DNA of 64,000 nt from Micromonospora musae (GCF_003626635.1 NZ_RAZT01000016.1:62001-126000), one strand, 5' to 3'. Numbered from the stretch's first letter, positions 7,428 to 16,063 are shown. Translations and numbers: made by a program. Notes: generated by a model from the sequence alone, not told the origin.

Positions 7428-8884
7428 GAGGACTCCCCGGCCTGAGCCGCCGGCCCGTCACCGGGCGGCGCGGGGCGGGTCAGCGTGACCTGCCGGTCGG
7501 CCAGCGCGGCGACGAACTCCGCGTCGTGGGTCACCGCGACGACACCGTGCCCGGCGTCGCGCAGGTCGGCGAAGAGGTCGACCAGCTCCAGCCAGGTCCG
7601 CCGGTCCTGACCGAAGGTGGGCTCGTCGCAGATCAACAGCCGGGGCGCGGTGGCCAGGGCGGTCGCCACGCTCAGCCGCCGCGCCTCACCGCCGGAGAGG
7701 GTGTACGGGTTGGCGCGCGCCAGCGCGGTCAGCCGTAGCCGGTCGAGCAGGTCGTCCACGGTGGAGTCGACCTCCGCCTCGGTGCGACCGGTGCGGCGCG
7801 GGCCGAGGGCCAGCTCGTCGAAGACCGTGCCGGTGACGAACTGGTGCTCCGGATCCTGGAAGACCGAGCCGATCCGGGTGGCCAGCGCCGGGGCGCGCCA
7901 GCGGTGCGGGGGAGCGGAGGCGTCCCGACCGGCCAGCTCCGTGCTCGCCGTGACCGTGCCGGTGCCGGGCTTGAGCAAGCCGCCGAGGAGCAACGCCAGG
8001 GTGGATTTGCCCGCCCCGTTCGGACCGAGCACGGCGAGTGCCTCGCCCGCGCGTACGGTCAGGTCGGTCGCGGCCAGGCGGGGGCGCAGGCCCAGCCGGT
8101 CCGCGGTGAGCAGCGCCGCGCCGGCGGTGGTGGCGGCGCGGCGCGGCGGCACGGTCCGGCCCGGCACCCAGACGCCTTCGGCGGCGAGCGCGTCACCGTA
8201 CGCGTCGAAGACCGCCTCCGGCGTTCCGTCGGCCCGTACGCCGCCACCGGCCTCCAGGACCACCACCCGGTCGACCAGCGGCAGCGCCTCGGCCACCCGG
8301 TGCTCGACCAGGATCAGCGTCGTGTCGGCGTCCAGCGCACCGGCGATCGCCGAGCGCACCAGGGCGGCGCCGGCCGGGTCGAGGTTGGCGGTCGGCTCGT
8401 CGAGCAGGAGCAGCCCCGGGCGCAGTGCGAGTGCCCCGGCCAGTGCCAGCCGCTGCTGTTCGCCGCCGGAGAGCGCGGCGGTGGGCCGGTCCCGGTGGTA
8501 CGGGAAGCCGACCCGGCGCAGCGCCTCGTCGACCCGCGGCCAGATCTCGTCGCTCGGTACGCCCCGGTTCTCCAGCCCGAAGGCGACGTCGTCGCCGCAG
8601 CGGGCCATGACCAGCTGGCTCTCCGGATCCTGGAAGACGATGCCGACGCGCTCCCGGGCCTTGCGCGGGTCGAGTCCGTCGATCTCGACGGTGCCGCTCT
8701 GCTCGCCCGAGTCCTCGGGCAGCAGCCCGGCGAGCGCGGCGAGCAGGGTGCTCTTGCCGGCGCCCGAGGGGCCGAGCAGCAGCACCCGTTCGCCGCGCTC
8801 GACGCGCAGGTCCACGCCCTGCACGGCCCAGCGTTTCCGCCCGGCGTGCCGCCACCCGAATCCCCGCAACGTGACACCGCTCAC
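7424..8884 (-). CDS. ECF transporter double ATPase (YkoD type)
   Basis: About 486 aa containing two complete ABC ATPase domains in one chain. Domain 1: Walker A GPSGAGKST (from residue 38), signature LSGGEQQR, Walker B LLLLDEPTANLD. Domain 2: GPNGAGKST, LSGGEARR, LLICDEPTFGQD. A linked pair replaces separate EcfA1 and EcfA2. The reading frame extends to 8908, but a strong ribosome site (AAGGAGGTG) lies inside that extension, so the GTG at 8884 (or 8887) is the likely start. The 120 bp between this gene and the upstream S-component gene hold a perfect palindrome. Confidence 0.9.
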   Translation of the reverse strand: MSGVTLRGFGWRHAGRKRWAVQGVDLRVERGERVLLLGPSGAGKSTLLAALAGLLPEDSGEQSGTVEIDGLDPRKARERVGIVFQDPESQLVMARCGDDVAFGLENRGVPSDEIWPRVDEALRRVGFPYHRDRPTAALSGGEQQRLALAGALALRPGLLLLDEPTANLDPAGAALVRSAIAGALDADTTLILVEHRVAEALPLVDRVVVLEAGGGVRADGTPEAVFDAYGDALAAEGVWVPGRTVPPRRAATTAGAALLTADRLGLRPRLAATDLTVRAGEALAVLGPNGAGKSTLALLLGGLLKPGTGTVTASTELAGRDASAPPHRWRAPALATRIGSVFQDPEHQFVTGTVFDELALGPRRTGRTEAEVDSTVDDLLDRLRLTALARANPYTLSGGEARRLSVATALATAPRLLICDEPTFGQDRRTWLELVDLFADLRDAGHGVVAVTHDAEFVAALADRQVTLTRPAPPGDGPAAQAGESS

Positions 8885-8918
8885 CACCCTCACCTCCTTC
8901 CGGCCCACGAACCAGCAG

Positions 8919-8980
8919 CGTTGATCAAGAGGTTTGCGTCAGAATCGCGATCCCCGTTGACGCAAACCTCTTGATCAACG
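8919..8980. repeat. Perfect 23-bp inverted repeat inside the thiamine operon
   Basis: Arms 8919-8941 and 8958-8980 are exact complements (core TTGATCAAGAGGTTTGCGTC), with a 16-nt loop containing TCGCGA. It lies between the S-component gene and the ATPase gene of one operon, where it would form a very stable hairpin in the mRNA. From memory this sequence class recurs in Micromonosporaceae genomes; that recurrence cannot be shown from this window. Confidence 0.85.
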
Positions 8981-9003
8981 GGGTCGAGGCCCGGGGGTGG
9001 GGG

Positions 9004-9594
9004 TTAGATGGCGGCGCGTTCGCGGCCGGCGGGGAAGCGGTCCAGGGTGCCGGTGTTCGCGAGCGCGCGGGTCAACGCCCAGCCGCCGACGCCGGCCACG
9101 ATCGTCGAGCTGACGACGGTGAGCAGGGCGTACGGGAGCCGGTAGCTCGCCAGGTCGGTCGCCGTGTTCCAGTAGACGAAGTCGAAGATCGCCGCGCTGA
9201 CGCCGGTGAGCGCGCCCGCCAGCACCGAGGCCGGGAGGCGGAACGAGTGGTACCGGAACGCCGCGAAGGCCAGTTCGGCGCCGAGGCCCTGCATAACGCC
9301 CTGGACGATCGTGATGCTCGCCCACTGGCTGCCCAGCAGCGCGGAGAGGATCGCGGCCACCGTCTCGCAGTAGAGCGCGGCGCCGGGCTTACGGATGACC
9401 AGACCACCGAGCACGGCCGGGACCAGCCAGACGCCGTAGATCAGCGTCTGCGCCGGCGGGAAGAAGGCGAACGCCGCGTCGGTGGCGCTCCAGACCAGGT
9501 TCCAGGCCCAGAAGATGACGCCGAAGGCGACGGCGATCACGGACGCGACCACGATGTCGATGGTGCGCCAGCGATTGGTGTCGGTGCTTTTCAT
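9004..9594 (-). CDS. ykoE: ECF substrate-binding component, YkoE family (thiamine/HMP)
   Basis: 196 aa hydrophobic protein with about six helices (for example DIVVASVIAVAFGVIFWAWNL and YGVWLVPAVLGGLVIRKPGA). Order and length match YkoE, the S component that binds thiamine or hydroxymethylpyrimidine. ATG preceded by GGGAG. It is the first gene after a TPP riboswitch, which identifies the substrate class better than the sequence alone. EcfA and EcfT follow downstream. Confidence 0.88.
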   Translation of the reverse strand: MKSTDTNRWRTIDIVVASVIAVAFGVIFWAWNLVWSATDAAFAFFPPAQTLIYGVWLVPAVLGGLVIRKPGAALYCETVAAILSALLGSQWASITIVQGVMQGLGAELAFAAFRYHSFRLPASVLAGALTGVSAAIFDFVYWNTATDLASYRLPYALLTVVSSTIVAGVGGWALTRALANTGTLDRFPAGRERAAI

Positions 9595-9681
9595 CTGTTT
9601 ACTCCCAGTTCGGCAGAGGGAACCAGGAGAAGACGCACGCCGCGCCCGGTATCACCGGACGGCGACGCGGCTGGAGGTCGA

Positions 9682-9766
<85 letters not shown>

Positions 9767-9847
9767 CGGATGTGAAATTGATACGGAGACGCTAGCACCG
9801 TGGGCAGGGGCCGGGCCACGCCGCCCGACCTGGGTAGGCTGCCGATC

Positions 9848-10702
9848 ATGCGCATCGACGCCCGTGGTCTGGAGTTCGTGGTACGCGCCGGCGGCCCGGA
9901 GGGCGGCGAGCCCGTCCTGCTGCTGCACGGCTTCCCGCAACACGGCGGAGAGTTCGACGAGGTGGTGCCCGTCCTGCACGACGCGGGGCTGCGCACCTAC
10001 GCGCCGGACCAGCGCGGCTACTCACCCGGTGCCCGGCCGACCGACGTCGAGGCGTACCAGCTGCCGGAGCTGGTGGCCGACGCGGCGGCGCTGCTCGACG
10101 CGCTGGGCGTCGAGGCAGCGCACCTCGTCGGGCACGACTGGGGTGCCGCCGTCGCCTGGGCGCTCGCCGCGGCGCACCCCGAGCGGGTCCGGACGCTCAC
10201 CGCCGTGTCGGTACCGCACCCGGCCGCCATGGCGCACGCGCTCGCGCACGACCCGAAGCAGAAGGCCCGCTCGTCGTACATGGCGCTCTTCCGCCAGGCC
10301 GGGACGGCGGAGAAGATGCTGCTGGGAATGCGGGCGGCCGGGCTGCGCCGGGTGCTGAGCGGCGTCGGAGACAGCGCCCGGGTGGCCGCGTACGCGGAGC
10401 CGATGCGTGAGCCCGGCGCGCTGACCGGGGCGCTGAACTGGTACCGGGCGATGTCGGGGGCCGCGCTGGGAGCCGTCGGGCCGGTGACGGTGCCCACCAC
10501 GTACGTCTGGAGCGACGGCGACACCGCGATCGGTCGCGGCGCCGCCGAGGAGTGCGCGCGGCACGTGACCGGCGACTACCGCTTCGTGGAGCTGCCCGGG
10601 GTGAGCCACTGGATCCCGGACGAGGCGCCCGCGCCGCTGGCCGAGGTGATCCTGGCCCGAGTCGCCGGCGATGCACGTACGGATGGGACGGAGGAGCTGT
10701 GA
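9848..10702 (+). CDS. Alpha/beta hydrolase, epoxide hydrolase/dehalogenase-like
   Basis: 284 aa from the ATG at 9848. Oxyanion motif HGFPQ (27-31), nucleophile elbow GHDWGAA with Asp97 in place of Ser, acidic residue around YVWSDGDTAIG, and His in GVSHWIPDEAP. An Asp nucleophile in GHDWG is the signature of soluble epoxide hydrolases and haloalkane dehalogenases, so it probably opens epoxides or hydrolyses carbon-halogen bonds by a covalent ester. The substrate is unknown. Its stop codon overlaps the GTG start of the SIS gene (GTGA), so the two are translated together. Confidence 0.85.
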   Translation: MRIDARGLEFVVRAGGPEGGEPVLLLHGFPQHGGEFDEVVPVLHDAGLRTYAPDQRGYSPGARPTDVEAYQLPELVADAAALLDALGVEAAHLVGHDWGAAVAWALAAAHPERVRTLTAVSVPHPAAMAHALAHDPKQKARSSYMALFRQAGTAEKMLLGMRAAGLRRVLSGVGDSARVAAYAEPMREPGALTGALNWYRAMSGAALGAVGPVTVPTTYVWSDGDTAIGRGAAEECARHVTGDYRFVELPGVSHWIPDEAPAPLAEVILARVAGDARTDGTEEL

Positions 10703-11448
10703 CGTTGAACGCCGAGGGTTACCTGGCGATGGTGACCGAGACGATGAACCGGGTGGCCGAGAGCCAGCGGGAGGCGGTCGGCCGCGCGGCCGACCTGATC
10801 GCCGAGTCGATCGGCGCCGACGGCGTGGTGCACGCCTTCGGCACCGGCCACTCCGAGGCGCTCGCCATGGAGCTCGCCGGTCGGGCCGGCGGGCTGGTGC
10901 CCACCAACCGGATCGCGCTGCGGGACCTGGTGCTGCTCGGCGGCGCACCCGTCGACCTGCTCGGCCCGACCCTGGAGCGGGACCCGACGGTCGCGCACCG
11001 CCTCTACGCGCTGGCCCCGGTACGCCCGCAGGACGTCTTCGTGCTCGCCTCGAACTCGGGGGTCAACGGCGCGATGGTGGAGTTCGCCTCCGTGGTCAAG
11101 GAGAACGGCCATGCCCTGGTGGCGATCACCTCGGCGCAGCACTCCGCCCGGATGACGTCCCGCCACCCGTCCGGGCGCAAGCTCGCCGACTTCGCCGACG
11201 TGGTGCTCGACAACGGCGCCCCGTACGGCGACGCGACGCTGCCGCTGCCCGGTGGCGGCGCGGTCGGCGCGGTCTCCTCGATCACCGCCGCCCTGCTCGC
11301 GCAGCAGATCACGGTCGAGGTGGTGGCCCGGCTGCTCGCCGAGGGGCAGCAGCCCCCGGTCTACCTGTCGGCCAACATCGCCGGCGGCGACGAGCACAAC
11401 AACGCCCTCGAGGCCCGCTACGCCGGCCGGATCCGCCGGGGCGCCTGA
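10699..11448 (+). CDS. SIS-domain sugar isomerase family protein (UPF0309 type)
   Basis: 249 aa, GTG start overlapping the upstream stop by 4 bp. A single SIS domain is visible: VVHAFGTGHSEALAMELAGR and VFVLASNSGVNGAMVEFA are the phosphosugar-binding loops. Proteins of this type are annotated as sugar isomerase domain-containing or UPF0309; a phosphosugar ligand is likely but the reaction is not established. HNNALEARY near the C-terminus is typical of the subfamily. Operon partner of the hydrolase. Confidence 0.8.
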   Translation: MTLNAEGYLAMVTETMNRVAESQREAVGRAADLIAESIGADGVVHAFGTGHSEALAMELAGRAGGLVPTNRIALRDLVLLGGAPVDLLGPTLERDPTVAHRLYALAPVRPQDVFVLASNSGVNGAMVEFASVVKENGHALVAITSAQHSARMTSRHPSGRKLADFADVVLDNGAPYGDATLPLPGGGAVGAVSSITAALLAQQITVEVVARLLAEGQQPPVYLSANIAGGDEHNNALEARYAGRIRRGA

Positions 11449-11577
11449 CCCGGCTCCCGCGTTCGGCGTGGCACGTCGGCCTGTCATGAGTCGGTTTCAG
11501 ATGACGGGCCATCGGGCACTGGCGTTCCTGCCGGCGGCGCCCTCCGTCGGCATTAGCGTCGGAGCGGGAGGTAGCGC

Positions 11578-12081
11578 GTGTCCAAGGAGACGGAGCGGCA
11601 ACGCTGGCAGCGCAACTTCGCCGATCTGCTCCAGGAGCTGCGGGTGGCGCAGACCGGGGTGCAGATCCTGTTCGCCTTTCTGTTGACGCTGCCGTTCAGC
11701 AACGGCTTCACCCGGACGACCGACTTCCAGAAGGACGTCTACGTCGTCTCGCTGCTCGCCGCGGCGGCCGCCACGGCGCTGATCATCTCTCCGGTGGCGT
11801 TCCACCGGGCGCTGTTCCGGCAGGGGCGCAAGCCGGAGCTGGTCCGGTTCGCCCACCGGATGGCCTCCGGTGGGCTCGCCTTCATGCTGGTCTCGATGGT
11901 CAGCGCGGTACTGCTGATCACCGATTTCGTCCTCGACCGTCCGCTCGCGTTCGTGCTCAGCGCGCTGACCGCGCTCTGGTTCCTCGGCTTCTGGGCGTTG
12001 CTGCCGTTCGCCCGCCGCAACTGGGGCGAGGACGACATCGACGACGAGGACGACGACCCTCGTACGCTCACCGGCGACTGA
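11578..12081 (+). CDS. DUF6328-type four-helix membrane protein
   Basis: 167 aa, GTG start after GGGAGG. Four hydrophobic stretches are evident: VQILFAFLLTLPF, VVSLLAAAAATALIIS, GLAFMLVSMVSAVLLI and FVLSALTALWFLGFWALL. The C-terminal tail is very acidic (GEDDIDDEDDD). The N-terminal RWQRNFADLLQELRVAQTGVQ is the conserved entry of this actinobacterial family. No function is known. It stands alone between the SIS gene and the acyl-CoA dehydrogenase. Confidence 0.7.
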   Translation: MSKETERQRWQRNFADLLQELRVAQTGVQILFAFLLTLPFSNGFTRTTDFQKDVYVVSLLAAAAATALIISPVAFHRALFRQGRKPELVRFAHRMASGGLAFMLVSMVSAVLLITDFVLDRPLAFVLSALTALWFLGFWALLPFARRNWGEDDIDDEDDDPRTLTGD

Positions 12082-12158
12082 CCCCCGCCCTGGTGACCGG
12101 GCCCGGCCGGCTCACCGGCTTACCCCACGCCATCGCCGAAAATCGATCTTTACGCAGC

Positions 12159-12187
12159 GCTACCCCTGGGTAACAACCGGGGGTAGC
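12159..12187. promoter_or_regulatory. Operator-like inverted repeat upstream of the acyl-CoA dehydrogenase
   Basis: GCTACCCC (12159-12166) and GGGGTAGC (12180-12187) form an inverted repeat about 55 bp before the start. A second, nested symmetry is TACCC-CT-GGGTA. The position suits a repressor site over the promoter. The regulator is unknown. Confidence 0.4.
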
Positions 12188-12240
12188 GTGGCGTTTGTCG
12201 AGCACGTTGACGCAGCGGACCGAGGTTCGAGGGGGCAGCC

Positions 12241-14253
12241 GTGACCACGACGCAGGACAGCCGACCCGAGCCGGGCTCCTCCGGCGGCGCTCCGGAGCGA
12301 CCCGACACCAGTGGCGGCACCGCGGCCCCGCTGCCGAGCGAGGCGGGGCAGGTCTCCGAGAAGGAGGCCCGCCAGGTCGCCGAGGCGGCCCGAGAATCCA
12401 CCTGGGACCGACCGAGCTTCGGCAAGTCGCTCTTCCTCGGCCGGTTCCGACTCGACCTGATCAACCCGTGGCCGAGCTCCGACGCGGACGAGGACGCCCG
12501 GGCCGAGGAGTTCCTCGGCCGGCTCCGGGAGTACCTCGCCACCGAGGTGGACGGCGCGGCGATCGAGCGGGACGCGCGCATCCCCGACGAGGTGTTCCAG
12601 GGTCTCGGTCGCCTCGGCGCGTTCGGCATGAAGATCGACCGGGCGTACGGCGGGCTCGGGCTGAGCAACCTCCAGTACTGCCGGGCGTTGATGCTCGCCG
12701 GCTCGGTCAGCCCGGCGATCGGCGCGCTGCTCTCCGCACACCAGTCCATCGGTGTGCCGCAGCCGCTGAAGATGTTCGGTACGCCGGAGCAGAAGCAGCG
12801 TTTCCTGCCCCGGCTGGCGGCCGGCGAGGTCTCCGCGTTCCTGCTGACCGAGCCGGACGTCGGCTCGGACCCGGCCCGGTTGGCGACCACCGCCGAGCCG
12901 ACCGAGGACGGCGCCGGCTACCGGCTCAACGGTGTGAAGCTCTGGGCGACCAACGGCACCGTGGCGACGCTGCTCGTCGTGATGGCCCGGGTGCCGGCCG
13001 CCGAGGGGCGCCGCGGCGGCATCACCGCCTTCGTTGTGGAGGGCGACGCCGAGGGCATCACGGTGGAGCGGCGCAACAGCTTCCTCGGCCTGCGGGGCCT
13101 GGAGAACAGCGTCACCCGGTTCCACGACGTCTTCGTGCCGACGGAGAACGTCATCGGGGGCGAGGGTAAGGGGCTGAAGATCGCCTTGACCACGCTCAAC
13201 ACCGGTCGCCTCTCACTGCCGGCGATGTGCGTGGGCGCCGGCAAGTGGTCGTTGAACGTGGCGCGGCAGTGGGCCGCCGAACGGGTGCAGTGGGGCCGGG
13301 CGGTCGGTGAGCACGAGGCGGTCGCCCAGAAGCTCGCCTTCATGGCCGCGACGACGTACGGCATGGAGACCATGCTGGAGATCTGCTGCCGGCTCGCCGA
13401 CGACGACCGCAACGACATCCGGATCGAGGCGGCGCTGGTCAAGCTCTACGCCAGCGAGATGGCCTGGCGGATCGTCGACGACCTGATCCAGATCCGTGGC
13501 GGTCGTGGCTACGAGACGGCGGATTCGTTGGCCGCTCGCGGCGAGCGGCCGGCCCCCGTCGAGCAGATCCTTCGTGACCTGCGGATCAACCGGATCTTCG
13601 AGGGGTCGACCGAGATCATGCATCTGCTGATCGCCCGCGAGGCGGTCGACGCGCACCTCGCGGTCGCCGGGGACATCATCGACCCGGACGCGGGCCTGGG
13701 GCGCAAGGCGAAGTCGGGGGCCCGGGCCGGGGTCTTCTACGCGAAGTGGCTGCCCACGCTCGCGGTCGGGCGGGGCCAGAGCCCCCGGGCGTACGCCGAG
13801 TTCGGGCCGCTCGCCCGCCACCTGCGGCAGGTGGAGCGGGTGTCGCGCAAGCTCGCCCGGTCGACGTTCTACGCGATGTCGCGCTGGCAGGGGCGGATGG
13901 AGCGCAAGCAGGCGTTCCTGGGGCGGATCGTGGACATCGGGGCGGAGTTGTTCGCGATGGCCGCGGTCTGCGTCCGCGCCCACGCCGAGCGGGACGCCCG
14001 GCCGGAGAACCTCGAACTGGCCGACCTCTTCTGCCGGCAGGCCCGGGTACGGGTCGACGCGCTCCTCACGTCGCTCTGGGAGAACACCGACTCGGTCGAC
14101 GTCGCGGCGGCGAAGCGGATCCTCGCCGGCCGATACACCGATCTGGAGTCCGGTGTGATCACCCCGTCCGACGAGCTGCCCTGGGTGGCCCCCTGGTCGG
14201 CAGGCCCGTCGACCGCCACCGACGCCCGCCGGAGGATCCCGCCACCCCAGTGA
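12241..14253 (+). CDS. Acyl-CoA dehydrogenase, VLCAD/ACAD9-like with C-terminal domain
   Basis: 670 aa, GTG start. FAD-dependent alpha,beta-dehydrogenation of acyl-CoA in beta-oxidation. After a disordered N-terminus of about 80 residues the standard core follows: AHQSIGVPQPLKMFG, TEPDVGSDPARL (FAD binding), RVQWGRAVGEHEAV, and RIFEGSTEIMH with the catalytic-base Glu at residue 454. Around 200 residues after the core form an extra helical domain, as in membrane-associated VLCAD and ACAD9 rather than the ~380-residue soluble enzymes. Very-long-chain substrates are therefore plausible but unproven. Confidence 0.87.
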   Translation: MTTTQDSRPEPGSSGGAPERPDTSGGTAAPLPSEAGQVSEKEARQVAEAARESTWDRPSFGKSLFLGRFRLDLINPWPSSDADEDARAEEFLGRLREYLATEVDGAAIERDARIPDEVFQGLGRLGAFGMKIDRAYGGLGLSNLQYCRALMLAGSVSPAIGALLSAHQSIGVPQPLKMFGTPEQKQRFLPRLAAGEVSAFLLTEPDVGSDPARLATTAEPTEDGAGYRLNGVKLWATNGTVATLLVVMARVPAAEGRRGGITAFVVEGDAEGITVERRNSFLGLRGLENSVTRFHDVFVPTENVIGGEGKGLKIALTTLNTGRLSLPAMCVGAGKWSLNVARQWAAERVQWGRAVGEHEAVAQKLAFMAATTYGMETMLEICCRLADDDRNDIRIEAALVKLYASEMAWRIVDDLIQIRGGRGYETADSLAARGERPAPVEQILRDLRINRIFEGSTEIMHLLIAREAVDAHLAVAGDIIDPDAGLGRKAKSGARAGVFYAKWLPTLAVGRGQSPRAYAEFGPLARHLRQVERVSRKLARSTFYAMSRWQGRMERKQAFLGRIVDIGAELFAMAAVCVRAHAERDARPENLELADLFCRQARVRVDALLTSLWENTDSVDVAAAKRILAGRYTDLESGVITPSDELPWVAPWSAGPSTATDARRRIPPPQ

Positions 14254-14376
14254 CCTCCGCCACTGTCCGCACCGCCCCGGGGCGCCGTCCGCCAGGTCTC
14301 GGCCTGGCCCGTGGCGGAGCCCGCCGAGATGGCGGCCGGCGGCGGAGCCCGCCGAGGTGGCGGCGGTCAAGACGGC

Positions 14377-14426
14377 CAAGCGCCCCGCCCACCAGCCGCA
14401 CGAGGCACCAGGTGGGGCGGGGCGCT
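14377..14426. terminator. Bidirectional terminator hairpin
   Basis: Inverted repeat with AAGCGCCCCGCCC on the left (14377 onward) and GGGGCGGGGCGCTTT on the right (to 14427), loop of about 17 nt. It sits between the convergent acyl-CoA dehydrogenase and antitoxin genes and ends in a short T-run on the plus strand. Just upstream GGCGGAGCCCGCCGAG is directly repeated. Confidence 0.65.
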
Positions 14427-14463
14427 TTGCTGACCGAAGCGGCGCGGGCCGCGTGGTTGAAAG

Positions 14464-14769
14464 TCAGCTCAACGCGAGCCGTTCGCCGTCGAACACGGCC
14501 ACGAAGTCGGCTCGCCCGTCCAGCGCCTCGATGTAGCGCTGGACGGTGCCGACCTCTGTCCGTGGCAACTCGCCGTTCTCGATCGCGGCGACGCGGGGCT
14601 GTGTGACCTGCATCCGGTCGGCGACCTGCTGCTGCGTCATGCCGCGCCCCTCGCGAAGCTCCCGCAGCCGGGCGCCGCGCTGCTCGGCGACCATGCGCTC
14701 CCTGATCTGCGCGATCTTCTCTTCGTCGAGGTTCATGCGAGAGCGGACGTCCCGCCAGCTACGCGCCAT
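14464..14769 (-). CDS. higA: XRE-family antitoxin (HigA-like)
   Basis: 101 aa from the ATG at 14769 (a GTG one codon earlier is also possible). Helix-turn-helix of XRE type in residues about 35-70: LRELREGRGMTQQQVADRMQVTQPRVAAIENG. The start overlaps the stop of the upstream gene (TGATG), so it is translated right after the toxin. Toxin-first order and the XRE antitoxin are typical of HigBA modules. It should neutralise the toxin and repress the shared promoter. The assignment to HigA rests on arrangement. Confidence 0.85.
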   Translation of the reverse strand: MARSWRDVRSRMNLDEEKIAQIRERMVAEQRGARLRELREGRGMTQQQVADRMQVTQPRVAAIENGELPRTEVGTVQRYIEALDGRADFVAVFDGERLALS

Positions 14770-15140
14770 CACTGCCTTCCCTTCAGCTCTCGCAGGTGTT
14801 CGGCGAACTTCTGGTCTGCGGCGAGGATGCCCTTCTCGTACCAGCCCTTCCAGTTGCCCGACTTGTCTCCGGCGACCAGGAGAATGGCTTCCCGCTGGGG
14901 ATCGAAGGCAAACAGGATCCGCATTTCAGTCGTTCCCGCCGAACCCGGGCGGAGTTCCTTCATGTTGCGGTAGTTGGATCCCTTGACCTGGTCGACCAGC
15001 GGTCGACCCAGCGCAGGCCCTTCGGCCTCTAGCATGTCGATGGCGGCGGCCACCTGGTTGGCCGAGTCGGGATCGCTCTTCGAGAGATCAAGCAGCCAGT
15101 CCTCGACCTCTTCAGTGAGGTTGACTTCCCAGCTGCCCAT
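14769..15140 (-). CDS. higB: RelE/HigB-type toxin
   Basis: 123 aa from the ATG at 15140. The frame extends 6 codons further, but the likely -10 box lies inside that extension, so the short start is preferred. MGSWEVNLTEEVEDWLLDL, VDQVKGSNYRNMKELRP, TEMRILFAFDPQREAILLVAGDK and WYEKGILAADQKFAEHL match the phage Gp49/HigB-like branch of RelE toxins, which cleave mRNA at the ribosome. The conserved Arg residues and C-terminal lysine-rich part are present, so it looks intact. First gene of a two-gene operon. Confidence 0.85.
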   Translation of the reverse strand: MGSWEVNLTEEVEDWLLDLSKSDPDSANQVAAAIDMLEAEGPALGRPLVDQVKGSNYRNMKELRPGSAGTTEMRILFAFDPQREAILLVAGDKSGNWKGWYEKGILAADQKFAEHLRELKGRQ

Positions 15141-15142
15141 GG

Positions 15143-15158
15143 GTGGACTATAGCCCAC
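15143..15158 (-). promoter_or_regulatory. Palindromic operator over the -10 box of the toxin-antitoxin operon
   Basis: GTGGGCTATAGTCCAC on the minus strand is a palindrome with one mismatched pair and contains a TATAGT -10 box. Transcription would start about 6-7 nt further on, at or next to the ATG at 15140, giving a leaderless mRNA. The palindrome is the obvious site for autorepression by the XRE antitoxin. Confidence 0.65.
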
Positions 15159-15241
15159 CGCATCACGTCTGCGTTATGAATTCATCCGCTGCCGACGACG
15201 AGCCCTGAATGCGGCCGCCGGGTCCGGGGGCCGTGCGCGGG

Positions 15242-15409
15242 TCAGCGGGCGACGGCCCAGGCCAGGATCGCCGCGAGGATCAGCCCGTTGAGCGCCGCCA
15301 GGACGAGGTAGGCCGCAGGCGGGATGCGACGACCCTTGCGGACGAAGGTGACCAGTACAGCGGCGTAGCCGATCAGCAGGACGGCGATGGCGACCAGGAA
15401 GTAGAACAC
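15242..15409 (-). CDS. Small two-helix membrane protein
   Basis: 55 aa, GTG start 9 bp after the stop of the upstream gene. Two hydrophobic helices (VFYFLVAIAVLLIGYAAVLV and AAYLVLAALNGLILAAILAW) are separated by a basic turn (RKGRRIPP). No known family. The close spacing suggests co-translation with the larger membrane protein. Confidence 0.6.
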   Translation of the reverse strand: MFYFLVAIAVLLIGYAAVLVTFVRKGRRIPPAAYLVLAALNGLILAAILAWAVAR

Positions 15410-15418
15410 CCGAAGACC

Positions 15419-16024
15419 TTAGCGGCCCTCCCGCAGGCCGAGCCGACGCAGCTCCAGTGCGGCGAGCGCGTCGACGGTGGCTTCGTCGCCGCGTCGCCAC
15501 GCCTCGGCCACGTCGGGCGCGATCCGGGTCAGCCGGCCCAGCGGCTGACCGGCCAGCGCGCGTAGGGCGAGCAGGTCCCGCCCGGCGGGTGCCGCGGCCA
15601 GCTTCGCGGCCGACCCGGCGCGGCGCATCCAGCGCACCCGCAGCGGCAGCCAGCCGACGAGCACCAGGCCGAGCGGGAAGATCAGCACGGCCACGGCGAG
15701 CGCGAGGGCCAGCTGGTCGACGAGTTCCTGCTGGTCGCGGCCGGCCTCGGCCAGCGCCCGGGCCGCATCGGCGGCGCGTTCGAACGGAGCGGTCAGCTCG
15801 TCGCCGACCAGCGGCACCCGGCCGACCTTGCCGCCGGCGTCGGCGAGGTTGTCGGCGAGCCCACCGCCGGCGCCCTCCAGCTTCTGACCGGGCACGGCGA
15901 GCTTCTGCACCAGGTCGTGCAGCCACAGCGCGCCGCGGATCGCGGCGTACACCCAGACGACGACGAGCAGGTCGGTGAGGAACTGTCGGACGGCGGTCGG
16001 GAAACGATCGGCATAGATCTTCAC
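15419..16024 (-). CDS. Membrane protein of unknown function
   Basis: 201 aa from an ATG. One hydrophobic segment near residues 16-35 (FLTDLLVVVWVYAAIRGALW), a soluble Ala/Gly-rich middle of about 80 residues, and a second segment (LALALAVAVLIFPLGLVLVGWLP) followed by basic residues. The C-terminal 60 residues look like a helical cytoplasmic domain (LRALAGQPLGRLTRIAPDV). No recognised family or motif. It forms a probable two-gene unit with the small membrane protein downstream. Confidence 0.65.
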   Translation of the reverse strand: MKIYADRFPTAVRQFLTDLLVVVWVYAAIRGALWLHDLVQKLAVPGQKLEGAGGGLADNLADAGGKVGRVPLVGDELTAPFERAADAARALAEAGRDQQELVDQLALALAVAVLIFPLGLVLVGWLPLRVRWMRRAGSAAKLAAAPAGRDLLALRALAGQPLGRLTRIAPDVAEAWRRGDEATVDALAALELRRLGLREGR

Positions 16025-16063
16025 GCCGGACAGCGTGTCACGGGCGACGACCGGCGGCGAGGG

